This document shows positions 26,053 through 34,697 of a stretch of DNA of 64,000 nt, one piece after another (the first letter of the stretch is position 1; each line of letters starts with the position of its first letter). The stretch covers positions 43,810 to 107,809 of the forward strand of contig JAIQZQ010000128.1 of assembly GCA_021777105.1 (NCBI GenBank), in the 5' to 3' direction. This DNA is from Candidatus Anammoxibacter sp. GTDB taxonomy: Bacteria; Planctomycetota; Brocadiia; Brocadiales; Anammoxibacteraceae. A model generated the notes under the pieces. It was not told the origin of the DNA and made no database searches. It was given only the letters and a program-made list of their open reading frames with translations. The translations under genes were made by a program, and so were the position numbers.

Positions 26053-26799
26053 TTAATTTGAAATTTGTTTTCTATGCCTGTCTGAAACTTGCGCTAATTT
26101 GGTAAAAACGTCGTCAACCTGGTCTATATGTCTCCAGTCATACATCATTATCTCTCTTAGCGTTAATGCCTTTATCATTTGGCGTTTTGAAGGCTCGTTC
26201 ATAATCTCTCTTATCGTATTTGTAGGCAAACCGACAATTCTTTGGCGAATTTCAGAGTCGCTAAGGTAGTCAACCGGAATAATGCCGTTCCAGTCGCCTG
26301 AAAATGGCTCGACAACATAAGCGTTCCCGTTTTTATCATATAATTGGTACCATACATGGGCAAAACCGGTGTTTTTCTTTACATCAAAAACCAGGCCCCA
26401 AATAATTTCACCGTCAATGTATTGCGAAGCCAGAAGGTTGTGAAACAGGAGTATTGCGTCTTCACAATCGCCTGCATGCCGTGACATTGTTTCAAATGGG
26501 GTTTGCCACATATCAACTCTTGGCGGCTCGGGAGTATACTTAACATTAAAAGCTATTTGGCGGTACGCTTCATATATATATGAGCCGTTCTTAAAGAACT
26601 TTTGGCACCAGTTTTTATATAAAGCGTTATGAGGCAACTCTTTGGGGTTTGGAGCAGAACAGAAATCGCCTTTTGAGGAGACAGGGTAGAATCCCTGAAT
26701 AGGCAATTCCGCGAAACTGTATGAACTGCTATACGCAAACAACATTATTGAAATAATGGTTATAACTATCGTGCGTTTGGCGTTTTTGTCCTTCTTCAT
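26053..26799 (-). CDS. Secreted transglutaminase-like cysteine protease-fold protein
   Basis: The 248-residue protein has an N-terminal signal peptide (about 1-30). A transglutaminase-like core follows with a plausible triad: Cys112 in HAGDCEDAILLFHNL, His148 in FAHVWYQL, and Glu164 or Asp169 in YVVEPFSGDW. This spacing resembles bacterial periplasmic BTLCP/LapG-like members, which cleave or crosslink surface proteins. The ATG preceded by GGAGGG is used in place of an upstream in-frame codon. It sits downstream of an NtrC-type activator on the same strand and may belong to its output. No substrate can be named from the neighbourhood. Confidence 0.7.
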   Translation of the reverse strand: MKKDKNAKRTIVITIISIMLFAYSSSYSFAELPIQGFYPVSSKGDFCSAPNPKELPHNALYKNWCQKFFKNGSYIYEAYRQIAFNVKYTPEPPRVDMWQTPFETMSRHAGDCEDAILLFHNLLASQYIDGEIIWGLVFDVKKNTGFAHVWYQLYDKNGNAYVVEPFSGDWNGIIPVDYLSDSEIRQRIVGLPTNTIREIMNEPSKRQMIKALTLREIMMYDWRHIDQVDDVFTKLAQVSDRHRKQISN

Positions 26800-27199
26800 T
26801 TTACTGCCCTCCTTTTTTAAGAAAGATTTCAACGAAGCTGAACCATAATAATTTGCTTTTAGGCTTTAAGCCATGCAAGTTATTATGAGCAGTGTCACTT
26901 TATTGCTTGTTTAGAAATTGAACATTTTTATTCCTGTTTTGTTAATAATGCAAACTTTATACCAAAAAATACGACATAATTAAGTTTTAATAAAAGTTGC
27001 TGTCGTTGTTTAATCTTTCTAAATATTGTTATCGGCATAATTGTTTATACATGAACCCATTTTGAATCAATTGTTCGCGCGAGGGCGCTATTTTTGATCA
27101 ATAGATGTGGATTGGTTGTAAATTTTTAGTGGATGTTGGCGTATAAAAATGGGGTATTTTGAGGTTTCTTGCGTATTACAATGAAATTGACAACAATGC
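26800..27199. other. AT-rich intergenic region upstream of the transglutaminase gene
   Basis: No gene is seen. It holds the ribosome site of the transglutaminase-like gene and probably its promoter, plus mostly T-rich filler. I looked for a -24/-12 (TGGC-N-GC) element on the minus strand and saw no good match. Confidence 0.4.
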
Positions 27200-28567
27200 T
27201 TATTGATCGGCCATTCCATATTTTTTTATCTTGTATTGCAGGTTTCGCAGGCTGATTTTAAGGTATTTGGAGGCTTGTGTTCTATTATTATTGGCTTTAT
27301 CAAGGGCGTCCTTAATAAGGATTTTTTCAAGCTCTTCAATTTGTGTGGTTAAATCAGGGCCGTCGTCATCTATATTATCAGGATTTTCTAATGATTTTTT
27401 AAAGCGGTTGAATTTTTTCGGCAAGCTGTCCGGCGCAAGCGTATTGTCGGTTGACAATACCATTGCGCTCTGTATTACATTTTCCAGCTCGCGGATGTTG
27501 CCGGGCCAATCGTAATCCATAAGCAGTTGCATGAATTCAGGTTTTGCGCCTTCTATTTTGTAATTGTAACGTTTGTTGTATTTCTTGATGAAATGTTCCG
27601 TTAAAAGCACGATATCTTCTTTGCGGCAGCTTAATGACGGCAGATCAATTTCCACGGCATTAATGCGGTAGTATAGGTCTTCCCTGAAAACATTTTTTGA
27701 CATCAGGTTGTCGATATTTTTATTGGTCGCAGATAGAAACCTTACGTTTACCTGTATGGAATCCACCCCTCCAAGCCTTTCAAATTTACTGTCCTGCAAG
27801 AAACGCAGCAATTTTGCCTGCGTCCTTTCCGCCATATCTCCTATTTCATCCAGAAATAGTGTTCCGTTATTTGCCAGTTCGATTTTGCCTTTTTTTGAGG
27901 ATATAGCTCCGGAGAAAGCCCCTTTTTCATAGCCGAAAAGTTCGCTTTCAAGTAGTTGGTCGGGAATAGCCGCGCAGTTTATCGGCACAAACGGCATGTT
28001 TTTGCGGCTGCCGGTGTAATGTATTGCCCTTGCGGCAAGCTCCTTGCCTGTGCCGCTTTCTCCTGTAATCAACACTGGAATGTCAGTGTCTGAGACATTA
28101 TTTATTAAATGAAAAACATTTTGAATTAGAGGGCTTTGGCCTATGATATTTTGGAAACTGTTCTTTTCAACAAGTTCAGACCTTAGGTGTTCAACTTCTT
28201 TGTTGAGTGTTCTTATTTCAAGGGCTTTAAAAACCGCCAGCCGTATTTTTTTTGGATCAAACGGTTTTTCGATATAGTCATTAGCGCCCAGCTTCATTGA
28301 CTTTACGGTTAGTTCTATCTTTCCGTAAGCGGTAATCATAATGACGGGTACGGTTTCGTCAAACTGTTTAATCAATGTCAATGTCTCAATTCCGCTGTAC
28401 CCAGGCATGTTCTGGTCAAGCAAAACAACATCTATTTCCTTAATCTTAATCTCATTCAAAGCGTCCTTTCCATTATGGACAACAAGGACGTTGTAATCAT
28501 TTTTAAAGATCTTGAATAATAGATTGCAAATACTCTCTTCATCATCAACGACAAGGATAGTATTCAA
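27200..28567 (-). CDS. NtrC-family sigma-54-dependent response regulator
   Basis: The 455-residue protein has a receiver domain (Asp8, Asp9, phosphoacceptor Asp51 in LLDQNMPG, Lys101), a sigma-54 AAA+ domain and a Fis-type HTH. Walker A is GESGTGKE (169-176), Walker B is LFLDEIGDM (237-245) and the C-terminal helix-turn-helix is NNRTQASKYLKISLRNLQYK. The sigma-54 contact loop reads GAFSGA at 216-221, with Ser in place of the usual Thr. The start codon is TTG behind a very strong GGAGGGG site. The divergent histidine kinase gene 2.8 kb away is a candidate partner, but no pairing is proven. Confidence 0.9.
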   Translation of the reverse strand: MNTILVVDDEESICNLLFKIFKNDYNVLVVHNGKDALNEIKIKEIDVVLLDQNMPGYSGIETLTLIKQFDETVPVIMITAYGKIELTVKSMKLGANDYIEKPFDPKKIRLAVFKALEIRTLNKEVEHLRSELVEKNSFQNIIGQSPLIQNVFHLINNVSDTDIPVLITGESGTGKELAARAIHYTGSRKNMPFVPINCAAIPDQLLESELFGYEKGAFSGAISSKKGKIELANNGTLFLDEIGDMAERTQAKLLRFLQDSKFERLGGVDSIQVNVRFLSATNKNIDNLMSKNVFREDLYYRINAVEIDLPSLSCRKEDIVLLTEHFIKKYNKRYNYKIEGAKPEFMQLLMDYDWPGNIRELENVIQSAMVLSTDNTLAPDSLPKKFNRFKKSLENPDNIDDDGPDLTTQIEELEKILIKDALDKANNNRTQASKYLKISLRNLQYKIKKYGMADQ

Positions 28568-28951
28568 TATTTATCCCCTCCTTTCTATTTTTTTAACAGA
28601 ATATTTGCCTGTTTATTTTTAAACATAAACGTTTTTTTTATTGCAATGACTTACTATAAAGGATGCAGAGGTTTTTGACAACAATATTTCAAAATGCGCG
28701 ATGATGTTTAAAAGATAAAATGTTGGCGCAGAAAAACTTGTATTTGTATTTAATTAAATAAATAACGCAGGCGGTTTTGTTGTCTGGAATTGGCGCGCTA
28801 ATTAAGCAGGCTTTAACGCGTGTTGCCGGCATGGCTTAAAGAAACAATTTGTATCAAAAATAGGCGTTTGAACATAAATTATGAATAGCTAATGGTTAAC
28901 GCATAACATTCAAACGCCTGATTTTAATACGGCGTAGCGAACTCATGGCAT
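28568..28951. other. AT-rich intergenic region between the NtrC-type and pseudo-AAA genes
   Basis: No coding sequence is visible. It contains a strong ribosome site for the NtrC-type gene at its left end and otherwise low-complexity AT-rich sequence. A promoter is expected here but not recognised. Confidence 0.4.
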
Positions 28952-29776
28952 CTAATGATGTAGAGATAACTCCGGTTGGCTAAAATGGCTGTCAACATAG
29001 AAAAGGACGCTATTTTGAACCTGATCAATGCATAGTTTAGTGGCTATGCTTTTTCTAATAATTGAGATACGGGTCATGAGAGTGCTTTTTTTGTACAGGC
29101 AATCTTCCGAAAACTCTTTTTTTAATTCAGGCAATGCTTCGTTTACAATAAATTGCCTTCCCTTTTCCGGGTTCTTTTCAACATATTTTCGCAATATATC
29201 GTCAACATCTTCTTTTGACGCATAGTTTATGTTTCGTTTTTTCTCTTTTTCTTTAGGCATTGTTATATCTATCTCGTCAAACATTTGCTTACAAGTCTCA
29301 GGCAGCATTGATAAGTCTGTATTGTTTGCCATTGTCGCAATTAGGAAATTTTGCTTGCACTGCGATTTATCAAGTCTTTCCGCCAGATCAGTCAACACAT
29401 TTCTGTCTAATTTTGCGATTCCCGGCAAAACAAACAATTTATTGCCGTCTCTCCTGATATTGGATGGTTCGTTCCGATTTGTTTCGAGAAAAATTGGGTC
29501 AAATAAATTTTCGTTATTGATGGTTGTATTAAGAACAAGCTTTTGGAGTGTAACGCAATCATTGCCGGAACGCATACTTCTATTTGATTTCTTAGCGGAA
29601 AGCCCGGAAATATAATCAATACACGCGTCGCGTTCCGTCACTGACCCTCCGACGATCAATAAAAAGTTATTTACAATGTCGCCGGCTTCTATACGGGTTC
29701 TGTATTCAAGGACTTTTGGAAATTTTGCGACTATCGCATAAAGCGGACTCTGGTTTTCTACAATTTCAAATACCAT
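28952..29776 (-). CDS. Degenerate NtrC-type AAA+ domain protein, apparently catalytically dead
   Basis: This 274-residue protein aligns by eye with the NtrC AAA+ core but has lost both nucleotide motifs. Residues 8-12 (NQSPL) match the domain entry (GQSPL). The Walker A position reads GGSVTERD (43-50) in place of GESGTGKE, and the Walker B position reads LFVLPGIAKLDR in place of LFLDEIGD. The later NFLIATMANNTDLSMLPETC corresponds to RFLSATNKNIDNLMSK and the sensor region. No receiver or Fis HTH is visible; the C-terminus is helical and charged (YASKEDVDDILRKYVEKNP). It lies directly upstream of the NtrC-type gene, on the same strand. It may be a decoy or inhibitory partner for that ATPase. 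The alignment is by eye, so the family call is moderate. Confidence 0.5.
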   Translation of the reverse strand: MVFEIVENQSPLYAIVAKFPKVLEYRTRIEAGDIVNNFLLIVGGSVTERDACIDYISGLSAKKSNRSMRSGNDCVTLQKLVLNTTINNENLFDPIFLETNRNEPSNIRRDGNKLFVLPGIAKLDRNVLTDLAERLDKSQCKQNFLIATMANNTDLSMLPETCKQMFDEIDITMPKEKEKKRNINYASKEDVDDILRKYVEKNPEKGRQFIVNEALPELKKEFSEDCLYKKSTLMTRISIIRKSIATKLCIDQVQNSVLFYVDSHFSQPELSLHH

Positions 29777-30117
29777 TTTCGTGTTAACTCCCTTTTTTAA
29801 AATAATATAAATTTAAATCAATTTCTTTTTAATCTCGAATTTAAACTGCCGGAACAGTATTTTAAACTTAGAATAACTATATTTAAGGTCAGCCTGCTTT
29901 TGCCGGCAAGCTGACCTTTGGCCCAAAATAGCAAAGAAAGGAGGAAAGCTCTATATTGGGGCAATTAATTCGCTAACTTAATTTTACAGCTCAATAGGGT
30001 CTAATCGCGCGCCATTAAAATAAGCGACGATAAAATAAAAAAAATTTTTTAAATTCCTGAAAAAGCATTAAATTATTTATGGTAAATTCTCTATATTTAA
30101 GCCATTTATAACCAATC
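29777..30117. other. Gene-free stretch upstream of the pseudo-AAA gene
   Basis: AT-rich, no gene. It contains a 9-bp inverted repeat (aaggtcagc / gctgacctt, about 29885-29918) enclosing a ctgc/gcag-type inner pairing, and a good ribosome site (GGGAG) before the pseudo-AAA start. Confidence 0.45.
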
Positions 30118-30149
30118 TTTGCGCGCTTAACCAAATTTTGCGCGCTTAA
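30118..30149. promoter_or_regulatory. Direct repeat pair with CGCGCAA core (distal set)
   Basis: tttgcgcgcttaa occurs twice, 19 bp apart. Read on the minus strand the core is GCGCGCAAA. A second pair with core CGCGCAA lies upstream of the KaiB-like gene. Two-turn spacing of identical sites is typical of tandem binding by one regulator. The repeats are certain; the regulator is unknown. Confidence 0.5.
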
Positions 30150-30360
30150 AATACTTAAAACAAAGATGTCTTTATGTCGTTAACTTATTAATATCAAAAG
30201 CTTTGTGTGTAAAGTTCACTATTATGGTTTTGTCTGTAAAAATTCTATTAGTAATATATAGATCAAATGGTGTGCCATTTGTTTAAGAAATATCTGCCCT
30301 ACAAATATAACTGCTGTGTAATTGTAGCGGTAGTTATATAATTACGCGAAATATTACGAT

Positions 30361-30669
30361 TTACGTCAATTGAGGGACTCTATATATGCTTTCGTTATTT
30401 TTAATGCGATTTATTAACGGCAAAACCTTTTCGGCATTGTAAATGTCGCCTATAATTTTGTAATCCTCGGTGTATGTTGAAATCAATAGCGTTGGCGTGG
30501 CAATGATGTCCTCTTGTAAAGCTTTTTCCGGGTTTGATATTACATCTACGATATTTATGTCATATTCGGATTCAATGTTTTCATTAAAAATACGCTGAAG
30601 TTTTCGCAGATTTCCCGCCAAAATACCGGCCCTGTCTGTTGTAAAAAGTTGCATAGATAATTTTTTCAA
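30361..30669 (-). CDS. KaiB-like thioredoxin-fold protein
   Basis: The 102-residue protein follows KaiB through its length: KKLSMQLFTTDRAGILAGNL at the N-terminus, LRKLQRIFNENIESEYDINI, VDVISNPEKALQEDIIATPT with the conserved cis-Pro-adjacent 'ATPTLL', and KIIGDIYNAEKVL near the end. KaiB-like proteins outside cyanobacteria act in stress or signalling and often sit next to sensor kinases. The start is a TTG with AAAGG upstream; an ATG five codons later would remove the first beta-strand residues. It is divergent from the histidine kinase gene across a 670-bp region rich in repeats. No KaiA or KaiC is in the window. Confidence 0.75.
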   Translation of the reverse strand: MKKLSMQLFTTDRAGILAGNLRKLQRIFNENIESEYDINIVDVISNPEKALQEDIIATPTLLISTYTEDYKIIGDIYNAEKVLPLINRIKNNESIYRVPQLT

Positions 30670-30696
30670 AGTTTTTGCCTTTCTTATGATACCGAG

Positions 30697-30715
30697 CGCT
30701 TATTAATAATAAGCG
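30697..30715. promoter_or_regulatory. Perfect 19-bp dyad upstream of the KaiB-like gene
   Basis: Arms cgcttatta and taataagcg surround a single central base. The dyad lies 28-46 bp before the putative start codon on the minus strand, a normal operator position. Confidence 0.6.
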
Positions 30716-30736
30716 TTTTGGCCGCTACGAAACTAT

Positions 30737-30769
30737 TTCTTGCGCGGTTTGAACAATTCTTGCGCGGTT
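30737..30769. promoter_or_regulatory. Direct repeat pair with CGCGCAA core (proximal set)
   Basis: ttcttgcgcggtt occurs twice with a 20-bp period (minus-strand core AACCGCGCAAGAA). It lies just outside the dyad, upstream of the KaiB-like gene. The shared CGCGCAA core with the pair at about 30.13 kb argues for one regulator touching both places. Confidence 0.55.
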
Positions 30770-30881
30770 ATATACATGGATAACGCCCTGGTTATGTTGC
30801 TATAACTTGTTATCTTATAGTATGTTACAAAGAACTGATAAGATTTAAATTGTTATGTAAAATATTTAGTCTAATATTAAA

Positions 30882-30913
30882 TTGCAAATATGGCGCCAAA
30901 TAAATATTTGCAA
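30882..30913. repeat. 10-bp inverted repeat (ttgcaaatat / atatttgcaa)
   Basis: Both arms are perfect around a 12-nt centre containing ggcgcc. It sits in the 670-bp gene-free region between the KaiB-like and kinase genes and shares the ATATTTGCA core of the palindrome by the AAA ATPase. The rest of that region is AT-rich with no gene seen. Confidence 0.55.
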
Positions 30914-31338
30914 ATAGTGTTAGCTTTTTTATTCATATAATGAGCGCTGAGCAGCTTGCCTGATCTATTGAGAATTGTGCTCGAAGGGTTAACAAGTTGT
31001 TCTGTTTTGGCAAACCTTAAAGCTTTGCGGTAAAGTTTATATTTTTATGAGTTTTTAAAAAGGTGGAAAAAAGAGCTCAAGCGTATATAATGTGACTAGT
31101 TCCAGACACAAACAAAATAGGTACGGCGATTTGCAATTTGCCTGTATATTCCTTCAGCAATAATAGATGTGAATACAACCAATGGCAATGCGTAGCCACG
31201 GAATAAACTTGAGTAAAGTAGAAGGTTGTTTCTGCTTTTATTCATTGTTTTCTTCGAATGGTATAAAATGCCGCGATAGCGCAGGCGGCTCTGTTTTTAC
31301 GCTAAAAGTTTATTTGATGGTAAAGATCTTAAATAACA

Positions 31339-33054
31339 ATGAATAACAAACAGAACAATAGCCTTAAAGGTCTAAATGAAACTAAATTTAAGTTTAGCAT
31401 CAAGCTTAAATTACTGATAATAATCATCTCAGGTCTGGTTTTTACAACCACAACCATTGCCGTTTTCTTTGTTATAAGAACAAAGACGGAGCTGGTTAAA
31501 GAGCTTGAAAAAAGAGGCCGGGCCGAAACTATAAATCTGGCATTTGACGCGCAATATGGAGTTCTTACCGAAAACACCACAAGCCTTAACCATTTAATTG
31601 CCGGCAGAATGAAAAAGTCGGATATTGCTTATGTAACCATATTAAGTGATGATGGAACAATACTTGCAAGCAATAACAATGAGAAATACCAATTACACGG
31701 CAAACAGATAACCTCTGCGCATATTGGCTCCGGCAATTTGAGCATGAGCTCTTTTATCTCTAAAAATGGAGAAATATTTTACGAATTTACATCGCCAATA
31801 ATTACAGAAACGTTAATTGGCAACGAAAATGAGAAGTATATAACTGAAGATATTTATTTGTTTGCCAAATCAAAATATGAGACGTTGCGGCGCGAAAGGG
31901 GTATTGTAAAGGTAGGTTTATCTTTGCGGTCTATAAACAAAAAAATTATGGACACTATATCTGTTTGCGCGCTCATCATTTTTGTAGTCACCGGGGTGAC
32001 AATAGCTATTTCAAACTATTTTATAACAATCATTGTTAAGCCTATTCGCAAGGTTGCGGATGTTGCCGGCGAAATAGCTATGGGCAATTTTGCAAAGAGG
32101 GTGGATGTAAAATCAACAAGCGACGAAATTGGGATAATGGCGTCAAATTTTAATAAAATGACGGCAAAACTCAACAATACAATAAACGAACTTAAACAGT
32201 TAAAGACTAACCTTGAGCGCAAAATTGACGAGCGCACCGGCGATTTACAATCAGCAAACATTAAGCTGGAAAAAGCCAACAACGAACTAAAAGCGTTAAA
32301 TAGCATGAAAGACGATTTTATATTCGCCGTGTCTCACGACTTTCGTACTCCATTGACTTCAATAATTGGATATTCAAAAACAATGCAGGACTCTATTCAA
32401 AACGAAATTCTGGATAAAATGGGCGATTTAGGCCTGGATGTCGAAACAAATAAAAGGTTCAAGACTGAAATGGACGAAACGCAGGAAGGGCTTGAAATTA
32501 TTGCGATTGAGGGCGAGAGGCTTGCCAGGTTAATTAATGCCCTGCTTGACATGGCTACTTTAGAGTCCGGCAATGTTGAGTGGAAGGACACATGCATTTC
32601 TCTGCGTGATTTAGTGGATTTCGCCTTTCATAGCGTCTCTTTTCTGATTAGCGAAAAAGATTTAAAGGTTCACATTCAAAGCTCGGATGATATTCCGGGC
32701 CTGTTTTGCGATAGAGATCGCATAATGCAGGTTGTTGTAAATTTGTTAAGCAACGCTATAAAATATTCAAACCACGGCGGAACTATTTCATGCGATTTAA
32801 AATGCAATGGCCGGTATGTTGAGTTTAAAATAACCGACACCGGCATTGGAATAGCTGAAAGCGATTTAAACTACATATTCACAAAGTTCAAACGGGTTGA
32901 GACTACGGTTAGCAACAAGTTAAAGGGCACCGGGCTGGGTTTGTCAATTTGCAAGGAGATTCTAGCGCATTACGGCGGTGAAATATGGGCTGAAAGTGAA
33001 TTGGGAAAAGGCAGCGTATTTGCGTTTACATTGCCGATAAAAACAGATAAATGA
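31339..33054 (+). CDS. Membrane histidine kinase (sensor-HAMP-HisKA-HATPase)
   Basis: The 571-residue protein has a first TM at about 15-38, a periplasmic sensor of roughly 170 residues with a PDC/dCache-like stretch (DIAYVTILSDDGTILASN), a second TM at about 215-235 and a HAMP domain (KPIRKVADVAGEIAMGNFAK). A coiled segment and a HisKA domain follow, with the phosphorylated His333 in AVSHDFRTPLTSIIGYS. The ATPase domain has N box NLLSNAIKYS, G1 DTGIGIAES and G2 KGTGLGLSICKE. No receiver domain is attached. The NtrC-type regulator on the opposite strand is a reasonable partner. No ribosome binding site is obvious at the ATG. Confidence 0.88.
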   Translation: MNNKQNNSLKGLNETKFKFSIKLKLLIIIISGLVFTTTTIAVFFVIRTKTELVKELEKRGRAETINLAFDAQYGVLTENTTSLNHLIAGRMKKSDIAYVTILSDDGTILASNNNEKYQLHGKQITSAHIGSGNLSMSSFISKNGEIFYEFTSPIITETLIGNENEKYITEDIYLFAKSKYETLRRERGIVKVGLSLRSINKKIMDTISVCALIIFVVTGVTIAISNYFITIIVKPIRKVADVAGEIAMGNFAKRVDVKSTSDEIGIMASNFNKMTAKLNNTINELKQLKTNLERKIDERTGDLQSANIKLEKANNELKALNSMKDDFIFAVSHDFRTPLTSIIGYSKTMQDSIQNEILDKMGDLGLDVETNKRFKTEMDETQEGLEIIAIEGERLARLINALLDMATLESGNVEWKDTCISLRDLVDFAFHSVSFLISEKDLKVHIQSSDDIPGLFCDRDRIMQVVVNLLSNAIKYSNHGGTISCDLKCNGRYVEFKITDTGIGIAESDLNYIFTKFKRVETTVSNKLKGTGLGLSICKEILAHYGGEIWAESELGKGSVFAFTLPIKTDK

Positions 33055-33192
33055 AAAGCATAAATGGACAACTAAAAACAAGCAATTAAAAAGTAAAACG
33101 GCAAACGCGCGCTAAAATTTAGTTTTTAATTTAGATATCTTTATTTTATCCGGCTTGTCCGGGTTAGGTTGTTTAATGGAGCTATATTTACT

Positions 33193-34608
33193 ATGACCAA
33201 TCAAAAACTTAACACAATGGGCCAGGAGTTTGGCCGACGTTCATGGGCCGAACCGTGGAAGATTAAAATGGTTGAACCCATTCGCCTGCCCGGCAAGGAC
33301 GAACGAAAACAGGCCATGATTGAGGCCGGTTACAACACATTTTTGCTCAGGTCTGACAAGGTTTATATCGACCTGCTGACCGATAGCGGAACAAGCGCAA
33401 TGAGCGACCGACAGTGGGCCGGCATAATGATGGGCGACGAAGCTTACGCGGGCAGCCGCAATTTTTACAATATGGAAAAAGCTGTCCAAACCTTTTATGG
33501 CTATAAATATGTGGTGCCCACACATCAGGGGCGCGGCGCTGAGCACATAATCAGCCAGTCTGAAATACAAAAAGGACAATATGTTCCGGGCAACATGTAT
33601 TTTACAACCACGCGCATGCACCAGGAGCTTGCAGGGGGGAGCTTTGTGGATGTTATTGTTGACCGCGCTCATGATCCGTCGGATCAATCTCCATTTAAGG
33701 GCAATGTTGATCTGGACAAGCTTGAGTCGTTAATTGCGCGTGTAGGTGCTGAAAAGATCGCGTATGTAAGTCTTGCGGGCACTGTCAACATGGCCGGAGG
33801 GCAGCCGGTAAGCATGCAAAACGTTAAAGAGCTTCGCGCTTTGTGCGACCGTTACAATATCAGCTTATACCTTGACGCAACCAGAATGGCTGAAAACGCC
33901 TTTTTTATTCAGGAGAATGAGGAAGGCTACGCGGATAAATCTATCGCTGCCATTCTTAAAGAATTTTGCGGTTATACTGATGGGGCGTGGATGAGCTCAA
34001 AAAAAGACCACCTTGTTAACATTGGCGGCTGGGTGGCGGTAAACGACGAAGAGCTTTTTGATAAGTTGCGAAATATCGTTGTCATTTATGAGGGGCTTCA
34101 CACATACGGCGGCATGGCCGGTCGCGATATGGAGGCTATCGCAATCGGAATTGGGGAATCAACGCAAGACGACCATATACGCAGCCGAATAGGGCAGGTC
34201 AGGTACCTGGGCGAGCTGCTTGTTAATTGGGGCATTCCAATTGTCCGGCCGGTAGGGGGGCATGCCATATTTCTTGACGCAAAAAAGTTTTACCCGCATA
34301 TTCCGCAAGATAATTTCCCGTCTCAAACATTGGCGGCGGAACTATATCTTGACTCCGGAGTGAGAGGCATGGAAAGGGGCATTGTAAGCGCAGGAAGGGA
34401 TCCGGAAACCGGCGACCACAGGCGCCCGGCCCTTGAGTTGACCCGCCTGGCTATACCGCGCAGGGTTTACACCCAAGCCCACATGGATGTTGTGGCCGAA
34501 GGCATTAAAGCCGTATTTGACGCCCGCGATAAAACAAAAGGGTTGAAGATGGTGTACGAGCCGCAATATTTGCGTTTCTTTCAGGCCAGGTTTGAAGCCA
34601 TTGAGTAG
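33193..34608 (+). CDS. tpl: Tyrosine phenol-lyase (beta-tyrosinase)
   Basis: The 471-residue PLP enzyme splits tyrosine into phenol, pyruvate and ammonia. It follows TPL: DLLTDSGTSAMSDRQWAG, GDEAYAG, VVPTHQGRGAEHI, MYFTTTRMHQE (TPL-type Thr pair), the PLP-binding Lys about 271 in MSSKKDHLVNIGG, and GVRGMERGIVSAGRD with Arg395 where TPL has its substrate-specific Arg381. Tryptophanase has Asp and Ile at those two positions, so the choice is supported by residues. The ATG is preferred over a TTG eight codons upstream. It faces the tryptophanase gene tail to tail across 89 bp. Confidence 0.85.
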   Translation: MTNQKLNTMGQEFGRRSWAEPWKIKMVEPIRLPGKDERKQAMIEAGYNTFLLRSDKVYIDLLTDSGTSAMSDRQWAGIMMGDEAYAGSRNFYNMEKAVQTFYGYKYVVPTHQGRGAEHIISQSEIQKGQYVPGNMYFTTTRMHQELAGGSFVDVIVDRAHDPSDQSPFKGNVDLDKLESLIARVGAEKIAYVSLAGTVNMAGGQPVSMQNVKELRALCDRYNISLYLDATRMAENAFFIQENEEGYADKSIAAILKEFCGYTDGAWMSSKKDHLVNIGGWVAVNDEELFDKLRNIVVIYEGLHTYGGMAGRDMEAIAIGIGESTQDDHIRSRIGQVRYLGELLVNWGIPIVRPVGGHAIFLDAKKFYPHIPQDNFPSQTLAAELYLDSGVRGMERGIVSAGRDPETGDHRRPALELTRLAIPRRVYTQAHMDVVAEGIKAVFDARDKTKGLKMVYEPQYLRFFQARFEAIE

Positions 34609-34697
34609 GTTGGCATTCGGCGATGAAATTTGAAATCAAAAGTTCCATCTAATAAGATGGGATTTAGGGGGGGGGATAAAGTGTCAAATTACGCTTT

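Noticed and set aside
29885..29918. Inverted repeat as a Rho-independent terminator for the KaiB-like gene
   Set aside because: It is about 440 bp beyond the gene end and lacks a T-run on the minus strand.
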